Virus record (IMG/VR): IMGVR_UViG_3300025010_000225
Coordinates: 1-24,949 of that record
Length of the DNA stretch: 24,949 bases
Reading direction: 5' to 3' (one strand)
From: a virus
The translations under genes and the position numbers were made by a program. Within the stretch, counting starts at the first letter, position 1; each line of letters starts with the position of its first letter. Shown piece by piece: positions 7,737 through 13,767 of the stretch. The notes beneath the pieces are model-generated. The model was not told the origin of the DNA. It saw only the letters and a list, made by a program, of their open reading frames with translations, and did not search any database.

Positions 7737-7818
7737 TTTATAATCCCATTTCTTTTGTATATTTCTTATGATTGTTGGTAATAATACAGTCACAAGAAAA
7801 TTTTAAGGAGATGAGATT

Positions 7819-7905
7819 ATGCCATTAGTTGCAGGATTTTATGTTGCTCTAGGAGGTGGAATGATTTACTCAGGAATTTTAACATTAGCAAGTTTATTGA
7901 ATTAG
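7819..7905 (+). CDS. 28-residue hydrophobic Gly-rich peptide
   Basis: ATG 7819-7821 has a strong AAGGAG SD 8 bases upstream and a perfect terminator starting 4 bp after the stop, so the frame has a full expression cassette. The peptide (starts MPLVAGFYVALGGGMIYSG) is one continuous hydrophobic stretch with four glycines around residues 12-14 and 19 and no charged residue, long enough to span a membrane once. It sits opposite the VirB2-like operon. It may be a secretion-module subunit, a small membrane regulator or a toxin-like peptide. It is not homologous by eye to the known type I toxins. Confidence 0.6.
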   Translation: MPLVAGFYVALGGGMIYSGILTLASLLN

Positions 7906-7907
7906 GA

Positions 7908-8153
7908 TTATCCCTCTATATGAGGGATATTTTTTTGCCCAATTTTAGTTAAATAATATGTGTATGAACTTTTCTCTTTGAACCCAAGTTCAACACAATT
8001 AAGAGACAATAAGTGCTTTATATTATCGCGAACTCTAGCATAGCTTAAACCAGTTTTTTCACTAATATTTTTAATAGTTTTTGATTTCATTTGATCTGTA
8101 ATCCCATCTTCCAATAGACTTTTCAAAATATCAATTTCTACTTTACTTAACAT
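7908..8153 (-). CDS. Small winged-helix DNA-binding regulator
   Basis: 81 residues with a winged-helix pattern. A first helix (EIDILKSLLED) is followed by a helix-turn-helix at about 26-52 (KNISEKTGLSYARVRDNIKHL) and a wing at about 53-70 (NCVELGFKEKSSYTYYLTK). The size and position beside a partition operon recall small partition-linked or copy-control repressors, but the fold is common. The ATG follows a GAGGTG SD by 9 bases. It is transcribed divergently from parM across a 322-bp repeat-rich interval, and its promoter would overlap the tandem 10-bp repeats at 8187-8216. That suggests autoregulation or control of the neighbouring genes. Confidence 0.65.
   Translation of the reverse strand: MLSKVEIDILKSLLEDGITDQMKSKTIKNISEKTGLSYARVRDNIKHLLSLNCVELGFKEKSSYTYYLTKIGQKNIPHIEG
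7909..7936 (+). terminator. Terminator of the 28-codon gene
   Basis: TATCCCTC (7909-7916) and GAGGGATA (7922-7929) form an 8-bp stem with a 5-base loop, followed by seven T. The stem overlaps the 3' end of the converging winged-helix gene. Confidence 0.85.
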
Positions 8154-8186
8154 TCATTAATACACCTCACTTTATCTTTAAATGTC

Positions 8187-8241
8187 TTGAAGTAACTTAA
8201 AGTCATTTAAAGTCATCTACATTAAAGTATAGTTGTAAAGT
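8187..8241. repeat. Tandem 10-bp iteron-like repeats (TTAAAGTCAT)
   Basis: Three adjoining 10-bp units run TTGAAGTAAC (8187-8196), TTAAAGTCAT (8197-8206) and TTAAAGTCAT (8207-8216). Looser copies follow at 8222-8230 (TTAAAGTAT) and 8233-8241 (TTGTAAAGT). The spacing of about one helix turn puts each unit on the same DNA face. They lie between the winged-helix gene and parM. They may be the operator of the winged-helix protein or part of the centromere. Confidence 0.6.
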
Positions 8242-8304
8242 TTTGTCCTTTATGTCTTGTAATAAATGGTAAATATTTTGAATTCAGAATAATGTGCCAT
8301 TACA

Positions 8305-8420
8305 GACAAACTAATTTACTAAGATATGTTTGTCCACACCTGAAAACATATAACTGTAGACAAACATATATACTCACAATTGTAGATATATTTACATACA
8401 ATCGTATACTTGCAATAGTA
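8305..8420. repeat. Centromere-like repeat region upstream of parM
   Basis: Three elements occur here. GACAAAC (8305-8311) is followed by the perfect 11-bp inverted repeat ATATGTTTGTC (8324-8334) and GACAAACATAT (8359-8369). Then come three AAT-N-GTA units: ACAATTGTA (8376-8384), ACAATCGTA (8398-8406) and GCAATAGTA (8412-8420). Actin-type partition loci normally carry repeats directly upstream of parM that ParR binds both as centromere and as operator. Assignment as parC is by position and repeat content. Confidence 0.55.
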
Positions 8421-8475
8421 CACAATGAGTGATAAACTACATTATATTGCAATATTATTGAGGGGGAATTTAAAA

Positions 8476-9444
8476 ATGAACGAAGAGGTTATTTTAGGGC
8501 TTGATGCAGGAAATTCATATTATAAAACCAGCAAAGGGATAGTATTAAGAGCAAGAATTAAGTTTAATACTGAGGGCGATGGTCTACTCAAAAGCAATAC
8601 TTATCTAGTTAAAAAAGACGGTTTAAGTCATCTTGTAGGCGATCCTGAAGGTAAAACCTATATCAACCCAGATAAGTACACTACAACACATTTTGATCTG
8701 TGTACATTAACTGCTATTGCATTAAGTTTTCCAAGTTGTAAAGATATTAAAGTAAAACTAGTTGTTGGCACTCCTGCTGGTTACTATAAACAACATGCAA
8801 TGGCCTACCTCGAAAAACTAAAAACTATGGGGCCACAAACAATTAATATCGGTGACGGCAGAGGAAATATTAATATTGAAATCACTGATTCTATTTGCTA
8901 CATTCAATCTGGAATCACTGATTCTCAAAAAGAAAAATATGATTATCCCCTATTAGTTTTAGATTTTGGTGGAGGAACTTTAGATGCTTCATTATGGCGT
9001 AGAGGTGATGATATTAATCCTGAAAATACCGAAGTAATTTTAGATTCTAAAGTTAGTTATACTCAATTTGGTTTTGATCAAATATTAGAACAGATGACAA
9101 CGACCTTTAATTCTAAAAATGGAACTAAATTTAAACCTCATGAATTATTGCAATATCTTAAACGGTCAGAAATTACTTTGCGAAAACAAAGTTATGACTT
9201 ACAAAGGACAAAAGATGAAATTCTCATTGATTATATTGATAATGTAATTTCTTCTTTAGAGCAAACATTTGACTTACAACAAGCATTAGAAACCTGTGTC
9301 ATGGGTGGCCCTGCTGAAATATTATTATCTTATCTTAATATTAAACTAGATAATACAGCAAAATTATCTAGTGAACATCCTCAATTGACTAATGCTTTAG
9401 CATATCTTGATGGAGGAAAACAATATTGGGACTTGGATGAGTAA
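8476..9444 (+). CDS. parM: ParM-like actin-family plasmid segregation ATPase
   Basis: 322 residues from ATG 8476. This start, rather than an upstream in-frame ATG at 8425, has a GAGGGGG SD and places the first beta strand right at the N-terminus. The actin-fold signatures are present: phosphate-1 loop LGLDAGNSYYK (7-17, Asp 10), phosphate-2 loop VLDFGGGTLD (161-170) and the adenosine-side motif VMGGPAE (275-281). Size matches plasmid ParM/AlfA-type proteins (about 270-340). These form dynamic filaments that push sister plasmids apart via ParR bound to the centromere. It is followed after 2 bp by a small gene with ParR features and preceded by repeats, the standard parC-parM-parR order. It belongs to the divergent Gram-positive ParM group, so filament properties cannot be inferred. 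Confidence 0.9.
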   Translation: MNEEVILGLDAGNSYYKTSKGIVLRARIKFNTEGDGLLKSNTYLVKKDGLSHLVGDPEGKTYINPDKYTTTHFDLCTLTAIALSFPSCKDIKVKLVVGTPAGYYKQHAMAYLEKLKTMGPQTINIGDGRGNINIEITDSICYIQSGITDSQKEKYDYPLLVLDFGGGTLDASLWRRGDDINPENTEVILDSKVSYTQFGFDQILEQMTTTFNSKNGTKFKPHELLQYLKRSEITLRKQSYDLQRTKDEILIDYIDNVISSLEQTFDLQQALETCVMGGPAEILLSYLNIKLDNTAKLSSEHPQLTNALAYLDGGKQYWDLDE

Positions 9445-9446
9445 TT

Positions 9447-9806
9447 ATGGGTAGCCTAAGAAAATATGTTGGCACAAATCTTAGTTCAAAAAATGACACA
9501 ATTTTAATTGACTATGTAAATCAAATGGAAGAACAAGGAATTTCTAATTCACAGTTGGTTAAAACTTGTTTAAAATTTTACATGGATTATTATCCAAAAA
9601 AACTTAAACTAGATGAATTTAATGAAAAAATTACTGATAATATTGTATCAGGGAAAATTAAGGTTTCTGTAAATAGTGTAAATCCAAAAAAAACGAGAAA
9701 GAAAAATGAAGTTGTTGTGGAGCAACCTGAAGTATTAGAACCTTTGCCTGATAAAAAAAAGGAAAGTATTTTTCTTAAAACTATGAATAATCTTATGTCT
9801 GAGTAA
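9447..9806 (+). CDS. parR: ParR-like centromere-binding protein
   Basis: 119 residues, starting 2 bp after the parM stop. The N-terminal half (1-50) fits a ribbon-helix-helix domain: strand LRKYVGTNLS, then helices TILIDYVNQMEEQG and SNSQLVKTCLKFYMDYY. The middle is basic (KKTRKKNEV) and a short hydrophobic C-terminal helix (ESIFLKTMNNLMSE) resembles the segment by which ParR proteins touch ParM filament ends. These features, size and position fit an adaptor that binds parC and represses the operon. Sequence conservation in this family is low, so the call rests on layout. A terminator follows at once, so parM and this gene form a two-gene operon. Confidence 0.75.
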   Translation: MGSLRKYVGTNLSSKNDTILIDYVNQMEEQGISNSQLVKTCLKFYMDYYPKKLKLDEFNEKITDNIVSGKIKVSVNSVNPKKTRKKNEVVVEQPEVLEPLPDKKKESIFLKTMNNLMSE

Positions 9807-9824
9807 TTAATTTTATAATTTATA

Positions 9825-9873
9825 AACCTCATCCGATAATGCAAATAAGTGTTGTTGGATGAGGTTATTTTTT
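9825..9873 (+). terminator. Terminator of the parMR operon
   Basis: AACCTCATCC (9825-9834) and GGATGAGGTT (9857-9866) form a perfect 10-bp stem with a 22-base loop, followed by ATTTTTT. Confidence 0.85.
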
Positions 9874-9885
9874 GTTTATATCCAC

Positions 9886-9914
9886 TTGCCTAACCTAATA
9901 TTTCTTGATATAAT
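9886..9914 (+). promoter_or_regulatory. Sigma-A promoter of the coiled-coil gene
   Basis: TTGCCT (9886-9891) and TATAAT (9909-9914) are 17 bp apart with an extended TGA-TATAAT. The operator repeats lie directly downstream, leaving a leader of about 120 nt before the ATG. Confidence 0.7.
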
Positions 9915-9939
9915 ACATTCAAATCATAATGTATACATT

Positions 9940-9993
9940 TGTTTACTTGTAAACATAGTAAACACAGCATTATTACTACCTAAAATGTAAACA
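9940..9993. promoter_or_regulatory. GTAAACA operator cluster
   Basis: The palindrome TGTTTAC-TT-GTAAACA (9940-9955) is followed by direct copies of GTAAACA at 9958-9964 and 9987-9993. Placed just after the promoter, four copies of one 7-mer are well placed for roadblock-type repression, most simply by the ribbon-helix-helix protein encoded next. Confidence 0.6.
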
Positions 9994-10041
9994 TTTTTCA
10001 TACAACCTCAAACATAAAAACAAACTTGGGAGGAATTAACC

Positions 10042-10866
10042 ATGAGTGAAAACGAAGAACAAAGAAAGACCTCTCCATCCTCTACTCTTTCAATCCGACT
10101 AGATAATGAAGAAGGTAAAACTGAATGGGATTCACTCCAAACTCGCACAGGTTTGAAATCAAAAGATTTGTTTTTAGATATAATCAGATTAAAGAAAGAT
10201 CAATTAGAGGCAGAATCAGGTGGAATATCTGAATTAATAACTCCTCAAATGATTAAGGTTAAAGAGCATACAGAGCGTATTATTCAATCATTTGCAGAAA
10301 TTACTCGTAGTGAAGCTGATCAAAAAAGATTTCATATGGAAACAGTCCAAACATTAACAAATGATTTTAAAACTACTTTAGATTCTCTAAGAGAAAGAAT
10401 TGATATTGCTGAAAATAGCAAAAAAGATTCTGATAAAGCAAAGAAAGAAGCAGAAGAAAATGCTGATAAATTATCAAAAAGGAATATTGAGTTAGAGGCC
10501 GCACAGAATAATTCAAATTATTTGATAGAGACATTGAGATTAGAAAATGATGAAATGAGAAAAAGAATTGGGTCTGTAGATGAATTAGAATTTTCGATTA
10601 GTGAGATGGAAGATTCTAATAAGTATTTGCAACTTCAATTGAAGGAATCTGAAAATAGATCAGTATTTTTAGAAGGTCAATTGGTTGAATTGAAGCAGGA
10701 TAGATTAAAGGAGATTGGTGAGTTGAGAGAAAGTTATGTATTGGAATTAAAATTATTAAGACAAGAATTAAAAGAAGAGTGTGATAATAGGATTAATGAG
10801 ATGAAAAGAGAAATTGAAAGAATAGTAGTTAAGGAGAAGATTTGGTTACCAGTGAATGTTAGATGA
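10042..10866 (+). CDS. Ribbon-helix-helix protein with long coiled coil (KfrA-like)
   Basis: 274 residues with a GGGAGG SD. Residues 14-55 fit a ribbon-helix-helix DNA-binding domain: strand STLSIRLDN, helix KTEWDSLQTRTG, helix KSKDLFLDIIRLKK. From about 85 to 262 the protein is almost uninterrupted coiled coil, rich in Lys, Glu and Leu (for example KKDSDKAKKEAEENADKLSK). The split between a small DNA-binding head and a long rod is that of plasmid KfrA-type and related stability proteins. They bind their own promoter and may organise plasmid DNA or aid partition. The operator cluster upstream supports autoregulation. It is the third maintenance gene after parM and parR but is transcribed separately and ends in its own terminator. 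Confidence 0.7.
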   Translation: MSENEEQRKTSPSSTLSIRLDNEEGKTEWDSLQTRTGLKSKDLFLDIIRLKKDQLEAESGGISELITPQMIKVKEHTERIIQSFAEITRSEADQKRFHMETVQTLTNDFKTTLDSLRERIDIAENSKKDSDKAKKEAEENADKLSKRNIELEAAQNNSNYLIETLRLENDEMRKRIGSVDELEFSISEMEDSNKYLQLQLKESENRSVFLEGQLVELKQDRLKEIGELRESYVLELKLLRQELKEECDNRINEMKREIERIVVKEKIWLPVNVR

Positions 10867-10887
10867 TTTTAAAATTTTAAAATACAA

Positions 10888-10926
10888 AAGCACTATCCAA
10901 AATTAACTGGATAGTGCTTATTTTTG
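10888..10926 (+). terminator. Terminator of the coiled-coil gene
   Basis: AAGCACTATCC (10888-10898) and GGATAGTGCTT (10909-10919) form a perfect 11-bp stem with a 10-base loop, followed by ATTTTTG. Confidence 0.9.
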
Positions 10927-11004
10927 TTTATTACCCTAATTCTCTTCCAGCCTACCACCTAAACATTTTGTCAAAAAAGATATATACATGTTGATAACTT
11001 TTTA

Positions 11005-11013
11005 TGCTATAAT
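11005..11013 (+). promoter_or_regulatory. Extended -10 promoter for the rep leader
   Basis: TGCTATAAT (11005-11013) is an extended -10 box. No convincing -35 sits 16-18 bp upstream; a TTGATA lies too close, at 11 bp. It is the best plus-strand promoter candidate for the leader of the replication-type gene. Confidence 0.45.
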
Positions 11014-11039
11014 ATTCCTGTGGATAATTTAAATACTTT

Positions 11040-11046
11040 AAAGGAG
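11040..11046 (+). promoter_or_regulatory. SD-like site without a proper start codon (possible leader peptide)
   Basis: AAAGGAG at 11040-11046 is followed by TTG at only 2 bases, an ATA at 7 bases and TTG at 12 bases, but no ATG. From ATA 11054 an open frame of about 27 codons runs across the next hairpin. A leader peptide tied to attenuation is conceivable. It may equally be a ribosome-loading site with no product. Confidence 0.3.
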
Positions 11047-11097
11047 ATTTGACATACCTTGTCGAATATATCTACTTAACAAACTCAATAAAATTGA

Positions 11098-11133
11098 AAA
11101 ACCACCTTGTCTGCAAAACAAAGTGGTTTTAAT
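11098..11133. terminator. First leader hairpin (attenuator candidate)
   Basis: AAAACCACCTTG (11098-11109) pairs with CAAAGTGGTTTT (11119-11130) with one mismatch. The A-run and T-run flanks make it terminator-like in both directions. It lies about 90 bp after the leader promoter. Confidence 0.6.
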
Positions 11134-11245
11134 CTAGCAAATGTCCTCTCACCGACATCAGCTTCGATTTCCAAGTTCTAATAAGATTATACCTAAAGAC
11201 ATTCAGAAAATCAAGTCTTTGGTAAATTAGATTAAGGATTTCAAG

Positions 11246-11289
11246 GTTAGTAGTTTTAGTGCAGAGATGTACATGCTACTAACTTTTTT
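11246..11289 (+). terminator. Second leader hairpin with T-run (attenuator candidate)
   Basis: GTTAGTAG (11246-11253) and CTACTAAC (11276-11283) form an 8-bp stem, followed by six T. It sits about 200 bp before the rep start, so readthrough would be needed to express the gene. That fits transcriptional attenuation. Confidence 0.65.
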
Positions 11290-11331
11290 ATTGAGCATGT
11301 TTATAAGAATTACAAACTAAATAAGCAAATG

Positions 11332-11409
11332 CAAAAACCTCCAATTGATGTCGAGTTTGCCGACACAGCATCAATTGGAGGCCCAAAGAGACTAGATGAA
11401 ATTTTCTTA
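11332..11409 (-). ncRNA. Putative antisense (counter-transcribed) RNA in the rep leader
   Basis: The minus strand carries a near-consensus promoter. A hairpin follows about 40 bp downstream: a perfect 13-bp stem (11338-11350 with 11369-11381) with a further TCG/CGA pair, followed by five T on the minus strand. This predicts an RNA of about 75-80 nt that starts near 11409, ends near 11333 and is fully complementary to the rep mRNA leader. The arrangement matches antisense copy-control RNAs of Gram-positive plasmids such as pIP501 and pT181. Ends are estimated from promoter and T-run positions. Confidence 0.7.
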
Positions 11410-11415
11410 TGACTT

Positions 11416-11444
11416 ATTATATCATTTTTAAAATTTCATTTCAA
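11416..11444 (-). promoter_or_regulatory. Strong promoter of the antisense RNA
   Basis: On the minus strand, TTGAAA (11439-11444) and TATAAT (11416-11421) are 17 bp apart, with an extended TGA-TATAAT. It opposes the rep gene 50 bp downstream and is much better than the sense promoter, as expected for an antisense RNA made in excess. Confidence 0.75.
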
Positions 11445-11491
11445 CCCTCTTAGCTTTGCTTTTGGCAAAATGCTGAAAGAAGGTTTTATCA

Positions 11492-12046
11492 TTGAAAGCA
11501 CAACAGCAAGTATTTGAATTTATTAAAGAAAAAATTGGACACAGTACATTATTGGCTATTGCTGGAGACATGACCCCTTTTACTAATGATTCGTTTGATA
11601 ATGCAAGATTTTTAAGTCAGTTACTTTTTTGGGTAGATGATAGCACAGAATGGATTCCTATTCAAATGAAAGAATGGAAAGAAGTTGCTCATTTATCGCG
11701 CTATGCAATAGAAAAAGCTCGTTACTTTTTTTACAACATGGGAGTTCTTGAATATTGTGTTAGAAAAGATTTGAAAGGAAATCCTGTTTCACATTATCGT
11801 TTAGATTTTAAAGCATTAATGAATAAGATGAAAAAATTCTTTAAAGATAATAAATCAAAGCAAATTGTAACTTTTTCTGGTTTTGCTGATTGTTTCAAAA
11901 GGAAAAGTACACAAGAAAAAATCATTAATCCGACAAAAACTTATCCTCAATATAAAGAAAAATTAGAGAGTAAAAATATAGGACAATCTTGTAAAAGTGA
12001 AACTAAAGAAGAAAGAAGAAAGAGATTAGAGAGATTTTACCTATGA
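11492..12046 (+). CDS. Replication-type winged-helix protein (putative plasmid replication initiator)
   Basis: 184 residues with a TTG start (11492-11494) and an AGAAGG SD 8 bases upstream. Residues about 30-112 form the winged-helix module seen in plasmid and phage replication proteins: NARFLSQLLFWVDDSTEW, then EWKEVAHLSRYAIEKARYF (recognition helix) and a wing ending SHYRLDFKAL. The rest (115-184) is basic and probably unstructured (KKFFKDNKSKQ, RRKRLERFYL), suited to DNA or partner binding. It is shorter than most initiators, so it could also be a replisome organiser that loads a host helicase. The antisense RNA and attenuators in its leader are the best argument that it sets copy number. 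An inverted repeat covers its stop codon. Confidence 0.65.
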   Translation: MKAQQQVFEFIKEKIGHSTLLAIAGDMTPFTNDSFDNARFLSQLLFWVDDSTEWIPIQMKEWKEVAHLSRYAIEKARYFFYNMGVLEYCVRKDLKGNPVSHYRLDFKALMNKMKKFFKDNKSKQIVTFSGFADCFKRKSTQEKIINPTKTYPQYKEKLESKNIGQSCKSETKEERRKRLERFYL

Positions 12047-12056
12047 TCTAATCTCT
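12021..12056. repeat. 10-bp inverted repeat across the rep stop codon
   Basis: AGAGATTAGA (12021-12030) and TCTAATCTCT (12047-12056) are perfect complements with a 16-base loop containing the TGA stop. No T-run follows, so it is not a standard terminator. It may be an mRNA-stability structure or a replication-associated repeat. Nothing coding is seen in 12057-12222. Confidence 0.5.
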
Positions 12057-12222
12057 TCGGCCTACGATAATTAAATTAATCACATTTTCAAAAAAGAGTT
12101 ATAAGGATACTCTAGCTTTGCTGCGACTTTTTGTAGGATTTAACTAAATATTCCATACCTATTCTAAATATATGTGTGTTAATATATTACTAATAATGTC
12201 GCAAAAAGAAAGTTAGTGTATA

Positions 12223-12939
12223 ATGTCCAACTATGAATCAGAATCAGAAATTGAAAAAATGCTTAAAGAAGAAATTAGAGAGCAAAAGCGAACAGGCAAT
12301 GGAATTCATGGCAGAGCATTAAGATTAAGAAAACATGAATCTGTTAGGACTCCTTCAGAAGGCTTAGTTGGAATTGAAAGGAAGAAAGTTTTCCTCCCAT
12401 CTGTACTAAGGATTATAACTGTAAAGGAGATTGAAATGGAAGAATTATTAGAAAAAATTAAACAAGGTGAAATTCCATCTAAAGCAGAATTGGAAGCATT
12501 AGACTTTGAAAGTTGTCAAAAAGCAACAGCAGAGTTAAGAAGATTACATACTAATTCTGAGATTATGAAAATATGGAAATGTTCATCACAGTTACTTAGT
12601 AACTTCTTCACAGAATTTCAAATTGCAAAAATTAAAGGTGGAACCGTATTGGTGGGGAAACCTGCTATTGATTTTTTAAACAAAGGCAGAGCAACAAGAG
12701 GAATCTCTAAAATTAAAGAGCAGAGCAAAATTAGTCAAAAAGAGAAATCTAACGAAGAAAATGCAAATACTATTATTCAGGAGGAAAAAGAAATGGATAA
12801 TTATCTAATTAATATTAAAAAGAAGTTTAAAACAGAAGAATTAACTAATTTTCTAGATAGGTTAAGTAAGTTTTTGAGTGAAGAAAATCAGGAGTTTTTA
12901 GTTGAAATTAAGGTGATTGAAATTGGGAATAAGAAGTGA
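12223..12939 (+). CDS. Plasmid protein of unknown function with internal translation start
   Basis: 238 residues from ATG 12223, whose SD is poor. Residues about 26-48 hold a basic conserved-looking motif (HGRALRLRKHESVRTPS). A second part (about 90-155) looks like a small helical DNA-binding or adaptor region (ATAELRRLHTNSEIMKIWK), and the C-terminal 80 residues are helical and charged. An in-frame ATG at 12436 has a perfect AAAGGAG SD 6 bases upstream and would give a 167-residue shorter form starting MEELLEKIKQ. I recognise no defined domain. It follows the rep gene by 176 bp on the same strand and is most likely a replication, copy-control or maintenance accessory. It converges on the minus-strand gene at 12944. 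Confidence 0.6.
   Translation: MSNYESESEIEKMLKEEIREQKRTGNGIHGRALRLRKHESVRTPSEGLVGIERKKVFLPSVLRIITVKEIEMEELLEKIKQGEIPSKAELEALDFESCQKATAELRRLHTNSEIMKIWKCSSQLLSNFFTEFQIAKIKGGTVLVGKPAIDFLNKGRATRGISKIKEQSKISQKEKSNEENANTIIQEEKEMDNYLINIKKKFKTEELTNFLDRLSKFLSEENQEFLVEIKVIEIGNKK
12436..12442 (+). promoter_or_regulatory. Internal start site with ideal SD (12423-12438)
   Basis: AAAGGAG (12423-12429) precedes ATG 12436-12438 in frame with the 238-residue gene. The first start at 12223 has no comparable SD. The internal site may be the main start, with the upstream frame a separate or rarely used N-terminus, or the gene may make two isoforms. Confidence 0.55.
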
Positions 12940-12943
12940 TTTT

Positions 12944-13219
12944 CTAAATAACATCCATTACAATCTTAACAGCATCAAATTCAATTCCTTTATCTCTGAA
13001 AATATCAGCATACAATTTACCTACACAACCAGAGGTATCCAATCTAATTTTACACAACTGAACTTTTTCACTTAATCCACTCTCTTTATCCAAAACATTT
13101 TTAATTGCATATTTAACAATTCTATCAACACATTCTTCAGGTGTTCCATTTATTGATTGCATTTTGCTTTTATTTATAAACCATACTGTGCAACCAGTTC
13201 GTCCAGGATCAATAATCAT
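12944..13219 (-). CDS. Small protein with RNase H-fold-like features
   Basis: 91 residues with an AAAGGAG SD. It opens with MIIDPGRTGCTVWFI, a DPG-x-G strand-turn typical of the first strand of RuvC/terminase-type RNase H-like folds. A helix (about 27-42, TPEECVDRIVKYAIKN) follows, then LDTSGCVGKLYADIFRDKG (about 59-77). That segment resembles the D-T-T/S-G-x-G turn of terminase-type nuclease domains. The protein is far shorter than a RuvC or terminase, so it would be a minimal or incomplete fold. A third catalytic acid is not obvious. It is last in the minus-strand run, 24 bp after the Cys-rich gene. Nuclease activity is an inference; it may equally be a non-catalytic relative. Confidence 0.5.
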   Translation of the reverse strand: MIIDPGRTGCTVWFINKSKMQSINGTPEECVDRIVKYAIKNVLDKESGLSEKVQLCKIRLDTSGCVGKLYADIFRDKGIEFDAVKIVMDVI

Positions 13220-13243
13220 TGTTTATACTCCTTTACACATAAA

Positions 13244-13723
13244 TTATACACATCCATTTGGGCAACTAGAATATTCTCCAATAACTACATTTTTAGCTCC
13301 CCACACTTCTCCTCTATCTTGAACTAGTTTTAATTCACTATGACAAATTTCACATAAACTATTTTCTTTTGCATATTCTCTATTTTCTTCACTCATATAT
13401 TCAAGTAATAGTTTGAAGTTTATAGCATCGCTTGGAGTTCGAAGACCATTTACTATTTGTAAGTATTCTGGATCTGAGACATCATATTCCAAAATAGAAT
13501 TTATGTCTTCACAACCCAACGAAAGTGTTGTTCTATCGTATGTATCATCCTCTGAAACCCTTGCTACAGGCTGATTGTACTCTTCGTTACAAAGTGAATT
13601 TTCTTGATTATGAGGATTTTGCATTTTAAACTCGTTATAAGCGTCCTCACAGGGGTACGTGCATTTTGATTCGCGATCACATTTTCTACACGATTCTGGG
13701 ATGTATAATTTTCTATTTCTCAT
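13244..13723 (-). CDS. Cys-rich zinc-binding protein
   Basis: 159 residues from ATG 13721-13723 (SD AGAAAGGA about 10 bases upstream). A longer reading from a TTG at 13798 would overlap the endonuclease gene and lacks a good SD. The N-terminus has CRKC-x5-C-x3-C (about residues 12-25). The C-terminus has CEICHSEL and a final CPNGC (about 129-132 and 154-158), giving two separate metal sites around an acidic middle (residues 60-110). There is no membrane segment. The family is not recognised. Similar two-site proteins accompany DNA metabolism genes on large phages. The neighbours are the RNase H-like and GIY-YIG genes. Confidence 0.6.
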   Translation of the reverse strand: MRNRKLYIPESCRKCDRESKCTYPCEDAYNEFKMQNPHNQENSLCNEEYNQPVARVSEDDTYDRTTLSLGCEDINSILEYDVSDPEYLQIVNGLRTPSDAINFKLLLEYMSEENREYAKENSLCEICHSELKLVQDRGEVWGAKNVVIGEYSSCPNGCV

Positions 13724-13767
13724 ATGTTTTATTCCTTTCTTTTTGTGTTTTGTTTTATTTTCAGTAT

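Noticed and set aside
8187-8420. CRISPR array
   Set aside because: Repeats are only 7-11 bp, unevenly spaced and of several families; they fit operator or centromere sites.
8425-8475. Alternative upstream ATG for parM
   Set aside because: It has no SD and would add 17 residues before the conserved first strand; ATG 8476 has a GAGGGGG SD.
12057-12222. Plus-strand replication origin with iterons
   Set aside because: I found only one direct-repeat copy and no regular iteron array, so the origin cannot be placed here.
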